From contig NZ_JACMYG010000012.1 of NCBI RefSeq assembly GCF_014236655.1, forward strand, positions 62,001 to 126,000: a stretch of DNA of 64,000 bases, in the 5' to 3' direction. This stretch comes from Pseudomonas kielensis (lineage in GTDB: Bacteria > Pseudomonadota > Gammaproteobacteria > Pseudomonadales > Pseudomonadaceae). The position numbers were made by a program, and so were the translations under genes. Of this stretch, positions 34,548 to 42,542 are shown piece by piece. Position 1 is the first letter of the stretch, and each line of letters begins with the position of its first letter. The notes beneath the pieces are model-generated. The model worked only from the letters and a program-made list of their open reading frames with translations, was not told the origin of the DNA and did no database searches.

Positions 34548-35594
34548 TCAGGCGCGGCGCAAGTGCGCGGCGGCCACGGGCGGCTGCAGCAGGGCGAACA
34601 GGTTTTTCGGGTCCTGTAGCGTCGGCACCAGTTCAATCTCGCTGCCGATGTCCAGGGCCTTGGCCACGTCCAGCACGTAGCGCAGGGCCGAGTAGTCCTC
34701 GAGGGCGAAACCCACGGAGTCGAACAGGGTGACTTCCTCGGGGTTTCTTCGGGCCTGTTCCTGGCCGTTGACGACTTTCCAGAACTCGACCACCGGCGAA
34801 TCCGCGGGCATCTGCTGGATCTCGCCCTCGATGCGGCTTTGCGGTTCGTACTCGACGATCACCCGGGCCCGCTCGACGATCTCGCGGTGCAGCTCGGTCT
34901 TGCCAGGGCAGTCGCCCCCCACGGCATTGAGGTGCATGCCGGGTTCGATCATGTGCGGGGTGAGAATGGTCGCGTAGGCCTTGTCGGCGGTCACGGTGGT
35001 GACGATATCGGCCCCGCGCACCGCATCGGCGACGCTGGCGGCAATCGTGATCTTGAGGGCCGGGTAGGTACTCAGGTTGGCCTGCAGTTTGGCGCTGGCG
35101 GCCGGGTCGATGTCGTACAGGCTCAGTTCGTCGATGCCCAGCAGGGTGTGGAACGCCAGGGCCTGGAATTCACTTTGCGAGCCGTTGCCGATCAGCGCCA
35201 TGCGTCGGCTGTCCGGGCGGGCCAGGTAGCGCGCGGCCAGGGCGGAAGTGGCGGCGGTGCGAATGGCGGTGGTCAGGGTCATCTCGCTGAGCAGGACTGG
35301 CTTGCCCGTATCGACATCCCCCAGCGCACCAAAGGCCATGACCGTCAGCAGGCCGTTGTGGGTGTTCTTCGGGTGGCCGTTGACGTACTTGAAGGCGTAC
35401 AGCGCAGCATCCGACACCGGCATCAACTCGATCACGCCCTCGGGCGAATGGTTGGCCAGGCGGGCACATTTCTCGAAGTCTTCCCAGCGCAGGTAGTCCT
35501 GGCGGATGTACTCGGCCATCTCAGTCAGGCAGCAGGTCAGGCCTTTGGCCTGGACGAGGCGGCTCAGGTCATTGACGTCAACGTAACGGGTCAT
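34548..35594 (-). CDS. Ornithine cyclodeaminase/mu-crystallin family enzyme
   Basis: 348 residues. The NAD-binding motif MALIGNGSQSEFQALAF lies at about 141-157 and the family blocks MTLTTAIRTAATSALAA and VGGDCPGKTEL are present, the longer CPGK type close to true bacterial ornithine cyclodeaminases, which convert ornithine to proline and ammonia. Homologues also act on other diamino acids or cyclic imines. It is divergent from an amino acid ABC transporter operon (341-bp gap), which suggests imported substrate. Function with ornithine is likely but not certain. Confidence 0.84.
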   Translation of the reverse strand: MTRYVDVNDLSRLVQAKGLTCCLTEMAEYIRQDYLRWEDFEKCARLANHSPEGVIELMPVSDAALYAFKYVNGHPKNTHNGLLTVMAFGALGDVDTGKPVLLSEMTLTTAIRTAATSALAARYLARPDSRRMALIGNGSQSEFQALAFHTLLGIDELSLYDIDPAASAKLQANLSTYPALKITIAASVADAVRGADIVTTVTADKAYATILTPHMIEPGMHLNAVGGDCPGKTELHREIVERARVIVEYEPQSRIEGEIQQMPADSPVVEFWKVVNGQEQARRNPEEVTLFDSVGFALEDYSALRYVLDVAKALDIGSEIELVPTLQDPKNLFALLQPPVAAAHLRRA

Positions 35595-35935
35595 AGGCGT
35601 ACCTTTTTATTAGTGTTTGAGGGGGAGATGCAGGGGGTTGGCCATAGCGCCATTGTCGGGGCAATCGTCGGACAATCTCGGCCAATCCGTGGCCATGGCG
35701 CAGCGGTTGCGGTCGAAAACCCCAGCCCCACAGCCGAATCGGCTGTGGCATTCAGTGCACCACCAATCCGCGGCCGCTGCCATCGGCACTGTCGTGAAAA
35801 CGACCTGTTGGCATCGAACGCGAACCCCGCCGAGTTTTCTGTTGAACGACTGTTCAGCTTGAACTATGTTGAGCGCACCTTCTTTCCCCGGCTGGTTGCG
35901 GGCTTGGCTTTCTTCTTTTCGAACGAGGCACTGGC
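35595..35935. promoter_or_regulatory. Divergent promoter region between ocd-like gene and ABC operon
   Basis: 341 bp without a credible gene. It should hold both promoters. One dyad, ATTGTC-13 bp-GACAAT (35652-35676), with further CAAT copies around it, is the only conspicuous symmetrical site and could bind a regulator; no regulator is encoded next to it. I saw no REP or terminator here. Confidence 0.35.
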
Positions 35936-36775
35936 ATGCGGTTTTCACCCTTGGTAGAGCGAATCCCAGGCCTGGATGCTGACGTCAGGGAAACTCCTCA
36001 GGCAGCCCGGACGATGATCGAGGTCGATCGCCTGCATAAACGTTTCGGCAATATCGAGGTGCTCAAGGGCGTCTCGTTGACGGCCCGCGAAGGCGAAGTG
36101 GTTTCGCTGATCGGCGCCAGTGGCTCGGGCAAAAGCACCTTGCTGCGCTGCATCAACATGCTCGAAGTGCCGGACCAGGGGCGCGTCCTGGTGGACGGCG
36201 AAAGCATCCGCCTCAACCATTCCCGTCCCGGCGCGCCGTTGGTGTCCGACGCCAGGCAACTGGTGCGGATTCGTTCGAGCCTGGGCATGGTGTTCCAGAA
36301 CTTCAACCTCTGGCCCCATCGCACGGTACTGGAGAACCTGATCGAGGCGCCGACCCAGGTCCTGCGCGAGAGCCGGGCCGAGGCCACCGAACGCGCTGAA
36401 GCCTTGCTCGAACGAGTGGGGCTGGCCGCCAAGCGCAATGAATACCCGGCATTTCTTTCCGGCGGCCAACAGCAGCGGGTGGCTATCGCCCGGGCCCTGG
36501 CCATGCGTCCCAAAGTCATGCTGTTCGATGAACCCACCTCGGCCCTCGACCCGGAACTGGTGGGCGAGGTGCTGCGGGTGATCCGCTCACTCGCCGAAGA
36601 AGGCCGGACCATGATCCTGGTGACCCATGAAATGGCCTTCGCCCGCGATGTCTCATCCAACGTCGCTTTTCTGCACCAGGGGCTGATCGAGGAAAGCGGT
36701 ACGCCGGACCAAGTGTTTGTACACCCACGCAGCGAGCGTTGCCGGCAGTTCGTCAACGCTCATCAGACTCGCTAA
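35936..36775 (+). CDS. Polar amino acid ABC transporter ATP-binding protein
   Basis: 279 residues. Walker A is GASGSGKST, the Q-loop region [10 protein letters not shown], signature LSGGQQQR, Walker [15 protein letters not shown] and a switch His in VTHEM: all intact, with the amino acid (HAAT/PAAT) family pattern of HisP/GlnQ. A 26-residue N-terminal extension precedes the canonical [16 protein letters not shown] before the ATG at 35936 supports this start. It is the first gene of a transporter set: binding protein, two permeases. Confidence 0.86.
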   Translation: MRFSPLVERIPGLDADVRETPQAARTMIEVDRLHKRFGNIEVLKGVSLTAREGEVVSLIGASGSGKSTLLRCINMLEVPDQGRVLVDGESIRLNHSRPGAPLVSDARQLVRIRSSLGMVFQNFNLWPHRTVLENLIEAPTQVLRESRAEATERAEALLERVGLAAKRNEYPAFLSGGQQQRVAIARALAMRPKVMLFDEPTSALDPELVGEVLRVIRSLAEEGRTMILVTHEMAFARDVSSNVAFLHQGLIEESGTPDQVFVHPRSERCRQFVNAHQTR

Positions 36776-36801
36776 AGCACAATAACAAGACGGGAAACAT
36801 C

Positions 36802-37584
36802 ATGGTAAATCGACGTTTGGCAAACTGGTTGACGGGCGTGGCCTGCGTGATGCTGGCCGGCATGAGCGCCGCGCAGGCACAGCCGATCAGGTTCGCGGTG
36901 GCGGCCGAACCCTATCCGCCGTACACCGAGAAGCAGGCCAACGGTGAGTGGAAAGGTTTTGAGGTCGACCTGATCCACAAGCTGTGCAGCGAAATGAAGG
37001 CCGAGTGCGAGATCAAGGAAGTGGCGTGGGACGGCATCATCCCCTCGCTGCTGGCGAAGAAGATCGACGTGATTTTTTCCTCGATGTCAGTCACCAGCGA
37101 ACGCGAGAAACAGATCGCCTTCAGCAAGGCCTACTACGACTCGGCGATCGCCGTGGTCGGGCCCAAGGGCAGCACGGTGAGCAAGTACCCGGATGACCTC
37201 AAGGGCAAGATCATCGGCGTGCAGAACTCCACCGTCAGCGCCAGCTACCTGAAGGCCAAATACGAAAAAATCGCCGACGTGAAGTACTACGACACCCAGG
37301 ACTCGGCCAACGCCGACCTGATCGCCGGGCGTCTTGACCTGATGATGGCCGACGGCACCGCCATGACTGAGTTCGTCAAGACGGCCGATGCCAAGGACCT
37401 CGCCTACCTGAGTACCGTGCCGTACGACCCGATCTTCGGCAAAGGCGTCGGCGCCGGCCTGCGCAAGGACGACGCCGCACTCAAGGCACGCCTGGACCAG
37501 GCGATCCAGACCCTGCTGGCGAGCAAGGACTATGACGACCTGTCGCAACACTACTTCGGAACCAGCGTAAAACCCGCCTTCTGA
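36802..37584 (+). CDS. Polar amino acid ABC transporter periplasmic binding protein
   Basis: 260 residues of the family 3 SBP type. A signal peptide ends at AAQAQP (about 26). The ligand-binding motifs YPPYTE..NGEWKGFEVDLI and DVIFSSMSVTSEREKQIAFSKAYYDS are typical of ArgT/HisJ-like proteins, and the second lobe has DLIAGRLDLMMADGTAM. It captures a cationic or polar amino acid for the adjacent permeases. It lies 26 bp after the ATPase gene; a REP-containing gap of 271 bp separates it from the permeases. Confidence 0.86.
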   Translation: MVNRRLANWLTGVACVMLAGMSAAQAQPIRFAVAAEPYPPYTEKQANGEWKGFEVDLIHKLCSEMKAECEIKEVAWDGIIPSLLAKKIDVIFSSMSVTSEREKQIAFSKAYYDSAIAVVGPKGSTVSKYPDDLKGKIIGVQNSTVSASYLKAKYEKIADVKYYDTQDSANADLIAGRLDLMMADGTAMTEFVKTADAKDLAYLSTVPYDPIFGKGVGAGLRKDDAALKARLDQAIQTLLASKDYDDLSQHYFGTSVKPAF

Positions 37585-37662
37585 CGACGGCACGCGCAAT
37601 CTGCAACCAATCCCCCTGTGGGCGCGATGAGGCCTTTGGATTATGCGCCATGGCTCAGGCCG

Positions 37663-37827
37663 CCATCGCTGGCAGGCCAGCTCCCACATGGGGTGCAGTG
37701 GTGCACATGATGATGCTGTGAACCCGGTCTGTGGGAGCGAGCCTGCTCGCGATGGTCGTTAACGATAACGCGCCGAGCCTGATTCAACGCGGCGTTCTTG
37801 AGTCGTTCGCGAGCAAGACCCACAGGG
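37663..37827. repeat. REP/REPIN elements inside the ABC operon
   Basis: A REP-like half (GCCATCGCTGGCAGGCCAGC then TCCCACATGG, 37663-37692) precedes a REPIN at 37731-37827: GTGGGAGCGAGCCTGCTCGC with the CGTTAACGATAACG dyad, then inverted TTCGCGAGCAAGACCCACAG. It lies between the binding protein and permease genes, a common place for repeats that lower downstream message. Confidence 0.75.
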
Positions 37828-37855
37828 GGTTGGCGGTCGGTAACCGGAGAGTGAA

Positions 37856-38569
37856 ATGCCTGCAATGTTCGAATTGATCGGCTTCAGCGAACAAGGCTGG
37901 GGTGGGGCTTTGTTGCGCGGGTTGTGGATGACCCTGCAGATATCCGCCGGGGCCTTCGTGGTCGGGCTGCTGATCGGCCTGGTGGTGGCCTGCCTCAAGC
38001 TGGGCGCGCCGAAACCGATCGCCGCCCTGATGCGCGGCTACACCACCTTGTTCCGTGCGGTCCCGGAACTGCTGTTGATCCTGCTGCTGTACTACGTCGG
38101 TTCCATGCTGCTCAACGCCCTTATGGCGCGCATGGGCTACGACGCGCTCGACGTCAGCGGGCCACTGGCGGCGATCCTCGTCCTGGGGTTGGTGCAGGGG
38201 GCGTACGCTTCGGAGATTTTCCGCGCGGCAATCCAGGCAATACCTTTCGGCCTGATCGAGGCGGGAAGAGCCTTCGGCCTCAGCGGCTTTGGCCTGTTCC
38301 GGCGCGTCACCCTGCCGATCATGGCGCCCTATGCGATGGCCGGCATGGCCAACCTGTGGATCAACCTGATCAAGGACAGCGCCCTGATCAGCGTGGTCGG
38401 CACCAACGAGTTGCTGTACACCGCCAAGCAGGGCGCGGGTTCGACCCGTCACTACCTGCTGTTCTACCTCACCGCCGCCGCGCTGTATTACGCGGTGACG
38501 CTACTGTCCAACTACCTGTCGGGACGGCTGGAGCGACGCATTCGTCGCTGGATGCCATTGGCTGAGTAA
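37856..38569 (+). CDS. Polar amino acid ABC transporter permease, first subunit
   Basis: 237 residues, HisQ/ArtQ-type. About five transmembrane helices; the EAA loop for ATPase contact is GLIEAGRAFGLSGFGLFRRVTLP. GGLVVA and FRAVPELLLI are further typical segments. ATG at 37856 follows CCGGAGAGTGAA. It would form the inner membrane channel with the next gene, whose start is 5 bp downstream. Confidence 0.87.
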   Translation: MPAMFELIGFSEQGWGGALLRGLWMTLQISAGAFVVGLLIGLVVACLKLGAPKPIAALMRGYTTLFRAVPELLLILLLYYVGSMLLNALMARMGYDALDVSGPLAAILVLGLVQGAYASEIFRAAIQAIPFGLIEAGRAFGLSGFGLFRRVTLPIMAPYAMAGMANLWINLIKDSALISVVGTNELLYTAKQGAGSTRHYLLFYLTAAALYYAVTLLSNYLSGRLERRIRRWMPLAE

Positions 38570-38574
38570 ATGAC

Positions 38575-39273
38575 ATGATTGCAGCGTGGATAACCGAGTA
38601 CGCGGCCCTGTTGGGCCGAGGGTTGCAGACCACCATCAGCCTGCTGTTGATCGCCAGCGTGCTGGGCTTCGTCCTGGCGGTGCTGGTGGCCCTGGCGCGG
38701 ATCTCGAAAAACCGCCTGCTGGCCAAGGCCAGCCTGTTCTACACCAGCCTGTGGCGCGGAACGCCGCTGCTGATCCAGATCTACATCTTCTACTACGGCC
38801 TGGGCAGCCTGTTTGCCCAGTTCCCGCTGCTGCGCGCCAGCTTCCTCTGGCCCTACCTGCGCGATGGCTACTGGTACATCGTGTTCGCCCTGGTGCTGTC
38901 GGTGGGGGCCTATGTCGGTGAAGTGATTCGCGGTGGCCTGCTGGCCGTGCCCAAGGGCGAGATGGAAGCGGCCTCGGCCTTTGGCATGACCGCGCGCCAG
39001 GCGCTGCTGCGGGTGCGCCTGCCTCGGGCGATGCGCCTGCTGTTACCGACCCTGGCCGGCGAGTGCGTGATGCTGCTCAAGTCCACGGCGCTGGCCTCGA
39101 CCATCGCGGTGATCGACCTGCTGGGCGCGGCCAACGTCGTCCGGGCCCAGACCCTGCAGGTCTATGAACCGTTGCTGCTGGTGGCCCTGGTGTACGTTTG
39201 CCTGACGTTTTTGATCGAGGCGCTGTTTGCCTTCGTCGAACGCCGCGGCACCCCTGTGCGCAGGTCGGTGTGA
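38575..39273 (+). CDS. Polar amino acid ABC transporter permease, second subunit
   Basis: 232 residues, HisM/ArtM-type, about five membrane helices and the EAA loop GEMEAASAFGMTARQALLRVRLP, with the WRGTPLLIQIYIFYYGL segment near residue 60. Pairs with the preceding permease in the importer. Its stop overlaps the following EamA gene start (TGATG at 39271-39275), so the exporter and uptake system are in one operon. Confidence 0.87.
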   Translation: MIAAWITEYAALLGRGLQTTISLLLIASVLGFVLAVLVALARISKNRLLAKASLFYTSLWRGTPLLIQIYIFYYGLGSLFAQFPLLRASFLWPYLRDGYWYIVFALVLSVGAYVGEVIRGGLLAVPKGEMEAASAFGMTARQALLRVRLPRAMRLLLPTLAGECVMLLKSTALASTIAVIDLLGAANVVRAQTLQVYEPLLLVALVYVCLTFLIEALFAFVERRGTPVRRSV

Positions 39274-40244
39274 TGAACAGTTCGCGCGTCGACCGTTCAT
39301 TGCAGGGCATTGGCCTGTGCACCCTGGGCTACGCCTTCCTGGCCTTGCAGGACGCGGCTATCAAGTGGCTGGTGGCCGATTACTCGGTGGTCAGCATCCT
39401 GTTCTGGCGCGGCCTGGTGGTGGTCGTCGCCTGCCTGCTGGTGGGCCGCCTGCAACTGGTGCAACGGGCCTGGCGTTCGCCGAGCCGGCGTTTGCTGGTG
39501 GTGCGCGGCCTGTTGTCGATTGTCGCCTGGCTGCTGTATTACACCGCCGCCCGCGACCTGACGCTGGCGGAGATGACGACCCTGTATTTCTCGGCACCGA
39601 TCATGGTCACGGTGCTGGCGGCGTTGATGCTCAAGGAGCGCGCCAACGCCTGGCAGTGGGTGAGCCTGATCATCGGTTTTGTCGGAGTGGTGATTGCCTG
39701 CCGCCCGACCCAGATACAGGACCCCTGGCCGGTGGTGCTGACCCTGTTGGCCGCCATGTGCTGGGCCTTCACCTACATCCAGTTACGCCAGGTCGATGAA
39801 CAGACCTCAGTGCTGGAGCAGATGCTGATCACCAATGGGGTGTTTGTGGTGTGCATGCTGGTGGCGCTGCCCTGGACCCACACCCCGGCACCGACCCCGG
39901 CCTGGCTGGGCATGCTTGCGGCGGGGCTGGTGGGCGGGATCGGCCAGTTCCTGCTGTTCGCCAGCTTCCAGCGGGCCACCGCGACCTTGCTCGCCCCCTT
40001 CGAGTACACCGGGCTGATCTGGGCCTTTGCCCTGTCGAGCCTGGTCTGGGGCACGCTGCTGGACGGCTCGCTGATCCTGGGCGCCGGGTTGATCGCGGTC
40101 AGCGGCACCCTGGCGATGATCTTTGGTCGGCATGGCTCCCAGGAGGTGGTCGGTGCTGAATGTTCGGTCTCGCAGCCGCTGTATCCGCCGGTGACGCAGG
40201 AGCAGGCCGAGTGCGACCGACAATCCATTGAGCAGCAGCAATGA
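39273..40244 (+). CDS. EamA/DMT family transporter (RhaT/YdcZ-like)
   Basis: 323 residues, ten predicted transmembrane helices in two EamA repeats; typical are GYAFLALQDAAIKWLVADY, FWRGLVVV and LYFSAPIMVTVLAALMLKE. Members export metabolites or take up sugars and amino acids; here the exporter or importer role is open. The ATG at 39273 is chosen because it overlaps the permease stop; an upstream in-frame start would overlap the permease gene widely. A 60-residue C-terminal tail past the last helix is hydrophilic. Confidence 0.82.
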   Translation: MNSSRVDRSLQGIGLCTLGYAFLALQDAAIKWLVADYSVVSILFWRGLVVVVACLLVGRLQLVQRAWRSPSRRLLVVRGLLSIVAWLLYYTAARDLTLAEMTTLYFSAPIMVTVLAALMLKERANAWQWVSLIIGFVGVVIACRPTQIQDPWPVVLTLLAAMCWAFTYIQLRQVDEQTSVLEQMLITNGVFVVCMLVALPWTHTPAPTPAWLGMLAAGLVGGIGQFLLFASFQRATATLLAPFEYTGLIWAFALSSLVWGTLLDGSLILGAGLIAVSGTLAMIFGRHGSQEVVGAECSVSQPLYPPVTQEQAECDRQSIEQQQ

Positions 40245-40262
40245 ACAGGGGAGGACAGGGGG

Positions 40263-41279
40263 ATGGCCGAGGATATTTCATTCAGTGTGCCGAACAATAA
40301 CGGCGACCCGGTGCGGGTCGGCGCCTGGCGTTTCGCCGGCGATGGCCAGGGACCGACCGTGCACCTGCAGGCTGCGGTGCACGCCGATGAAATCGCCGGC
40401 ATGCTGGTGCTGCACCTGCTGATGCCCAAGCTGGCGCGAGCCGAAGCCGCGGGCCGGCTCAAGGGCTCGGTCACGGTGGTGCCCCAGGCCAATCCGCTGG
40501 GCATCGGACAGTTTCGCCAGGGGCGGATTCTTGGGCGTTTCCACGAGGCCACGGGGCACAATTTCAACCGTGGATTCGACCAGTCGGCGGCGATGCTCCA
40601 GCCGTCCACCGTGGTTCAGCACTGGCAAAAAAGCCTGGTGCAATTGGCCTCCAACGCCGACGTGGTGCTGGACCTGCACACCGACGATGAAGCCTTGCCC
40701 TACCTCTACCTGCACCGCAGCTTCTGGCCCCGCGGCCGCGCGCTGGCGGCGGCGATGCGCATGGAGGTGGTGATCATCTGGGATGACGGCGGTGACGGTT
40801 CGTTCGAAGAAACCCTGATAACCCCCTGGCTCCGTACGGGGGGGAACGAGCGGCAAATGGCCGCGACCCTGGAGCTGCGCGGGCAGGGCGATGTCAGCGA
40901 TGACCATGCCACGCAGGACGCCGAGGGCCTGTATGCCTGGCTGTGTGGCCATGGGGTCATTGATGAGGCGCGTGAGCCTGCGGACTGGCCCGTGGAGGCC
41001 ATGGACATGGGCCAGATGGAAACCATTCTGGCGCCGCGTGCGGGGGTGCTGGTGTTTGAAAAGACGCTGGGGGATTTCGTCGAGCAAGGGCAACGGTTTG
41101 CGCGGATCATCGGGCGCCCGGGGGATCCGTCTTCCGAGGTGGTGTTGCTGGCCGAGCAGGCCGGGCGGATGGTCACCCGCTATCGGGACCGCCTGGTGCC
41201 CCAGGGCATGGTGGTGGCGAAATTCACCGGCAGCCAGGTGTCGCGCAACTGGAACGGTGGGTTGCTGGACCCGGATTAA
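40263..41279 (+). CDS. Succinylglutamate desuccinylase/aspartoacylase family deacylase (DoeB-like)
   Basis: 338 residues. Zinc ligands are His40 and Glu43 in VHADEIAG and His139 in VLDLHTD, as in the M14-like AstE/ASPA family that removes acyl groups from N-acyl amino acids. The C-terminal third has a beta-barrel domain with ILAPRAGVLVFEKTLGD. Gene context with an ABC importer, an EamA protein and an ornithine cyclodeaminase-like enzyme resembles pathways that import an N-acylated or cyclic diamino acid (for instance ectoine degradation: DoeB and EutC homologues). Substrate is inference; the gene follows EamA by 18 bp. Confidence 0.78.
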   Translation: MAEDISFSVPNNNGDPVRVGAWRFAGDGQGPTVHLQAAVHADEIAGMLVLHLLMPKLARAEAAGRLKGSVTVVPQANPLGIGQFRQGRILGRFHEATGHNFNRGFDQSAAMLQPSTVVQHWQKSLVQLASNADVVLDLHTDDEALPYLYLHRSFWPRGRALAAAMRMEVVIIWDDGGDGSFEETLITPWLRTGGNERQMAATLELRGQGDVSDDHATQDAEGLYAWLCGHGVIDEAREPADWPVEAMDMGQMETILAPRAGVLVFEKTLGDFVEQGQRFARIIGRPGDPSSEVVLLAEQAGRMVTRYRDRLVPQGMVVAKFTGSQVSRNWNGGLLDPD

Positions 41280-41293
41280 GGCAAGCGGTGCGC

Positions 41294-41354
41294 GCCGATC
41301 AGTCAAGCGACAGCAGTTGCTACAAGGGCTGCGCAAATTGCTTAACTGATCGGC
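41294..41354. terminator. Long hairpin between deacylase and braC-like genes
   Basis: A perfect 10-bp inverted repeat, GCCGATCAGT / ACTGATCGGC, with AAGC/GCTT-type extension, surrounds a 41-nt loop in the gap between convergent genes. Probably a bidirectional terminator; no clear T-run. Confidence 0.5.
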
Positions 41355-41360
41355 ATAGCG

Positions 41361-42494
41361 TCAGAGACCGGCGCTTTGCTCAGCTTCGGTCTTCGGCTTG
41401 CCGTAGTGCCATTCGTAGACCACGAACTTGAAGTCCTTGAGGTCGCCTTTTTCATCGAAGCTCAGGTCACCGGTAGGAGTCTTGAAGGTGCCGCTGTGGA
41501 TCGCGGCGGCAACTTTTTCCGGGTCTTCGCTCTTGGCCGCGACGATCGCGCCGGCAATCACGTCCACCGCCGAGTAGGTCGGCAGCACAAACGGGCCGCT
41601 GGGGTTTTCCTGTTTCGCGGTGAATGCGGCCACCAGCGCCTGGTTGGCCGGGTCCTGGTCGAAGGATTTGGGCAGGGTTACCAGCATGCCTTCGGCCGCG
41701 TCCTTGGCGATCTGCGAGATCGAGTCGTTACCCACGCCCTCCGGCCCCATGAAGCGGGCGCTGAGGCCTTTTTCCTTGGCCTGGCGCAACAGCAGGCCCA
41801 TTTCCGGGTGGTAGCCGCCGAAGTACACGAAGTCGACATTGGCCTGCTTGAGCTTGGTCAGGATCGAGGAGTAGTCGCGTTCGCCGACGTTGATGCCTTC
41901 GAACATCGCCACCTTGATGCCTTCCTTGCCGAGGATATCGCGCACCGAGGTGGCGATGCCTTCACCGTACTGCTGCTTGTCGTGCAGCACCGCGACATTG
42001 GCCGGTTTCAGGCCCACGATGTAGCGCGCCGCCGCCGGGCCCTGGGCGTTGTCCAGGCCGATGGTGCGGAAGATCATCTTGTAGCCGCGGGCGGTCAGTT
42101 CCGGGCTGGTTGCCGCTGGCGTGATCATCACGATGCCTTCGTCTTCATAGATATCCGACGCTGGCTGGGTGGAGCTGGAGCACAGGTGCCCGACCACGTA
42201 CTTGATGCCGTCGTTGACCACTTTGTTGGCGACCGCCACCGCCTGCTTGGGGTCGCAGGCATCGTCGTATTCCACGGCCACCAGCTGTTTGCCGTCGACG
42301 CCGCCACGGGCGTTGATCTGCTCGATGGCCATGCGGGCACCGCTGAACTGCATGTCACCGTATTGCGCCACCGGGCCGGTTTTCGGCCCGGCGATGCCGA
42401 TGCGGATGGTGTCCTCAGCCAGGGCATGGCAGGACAGGCCGGCAAGGATCATGGCGCTGAGCAGTTGGGTGGTTTTTTTATTGATACGACTCAT
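41361..42494 (-). CDS. Branched-chain amino acid ABC transporter binding protein (BraC/LivK-like)
   Basis: 377 residues. A signal peptide ends at CHALAED. The fold is type I periplasmic binding protein: IRIGIAGPKTGPVAQYGDMQFSGARMA, AVEYDDACDPKQAV, CDPKQ and VGHLCSSSTQPASDIYEDEG are shared with BraC/LivJ/LivK, including the Ser cluster that contacts the amino acid carboxylate and amine. No livHMGF genes are here, so it would use a transporter encoded elsewhere. It sits 48 bp after mdeB on the same strand as mdeA-mdeB, perhaps capturing methionine or its products. Confidence 0.85.
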   Translation of the reverse strand: MSRINKKTTQLLSAMILAGLSCHALAEDTIRIGIAGPKTGPVAQYGDMQFSGARMAIEQINARGGVDGKQLVAVEYDDACDPKQAVAVANKVVNDGIKYVVGHLCSSSTQPASDIYEDEGIVMITPAATSPELTARGYKMIFRTIGLDNAQGPAAARYIVGLKPANVAVLHDKQQYGEGIATSVRDILGKEGIKVAMFEGINVGERDYSSILTKLKQANVDFVYFGGYHPEMGLLLRQAKEKGLSARFMGPEGVGNDSISQIAKDAAEGMLVTLPKSFDQDPANQALVAAFTAKQENPSGPFVLPTYSAVDVIAGAIVAAKSEDPEKVAAAIHSGTFKTPTGDLSFDEKGDLKDFKFVVYEWHYGKPKTEAEQSAGL

Positions 42495-42542
42495 GGTGTT
42501 CCACTCCTGTGGGTAATGACTCATAAAGGTCTTGCAGTTGAT

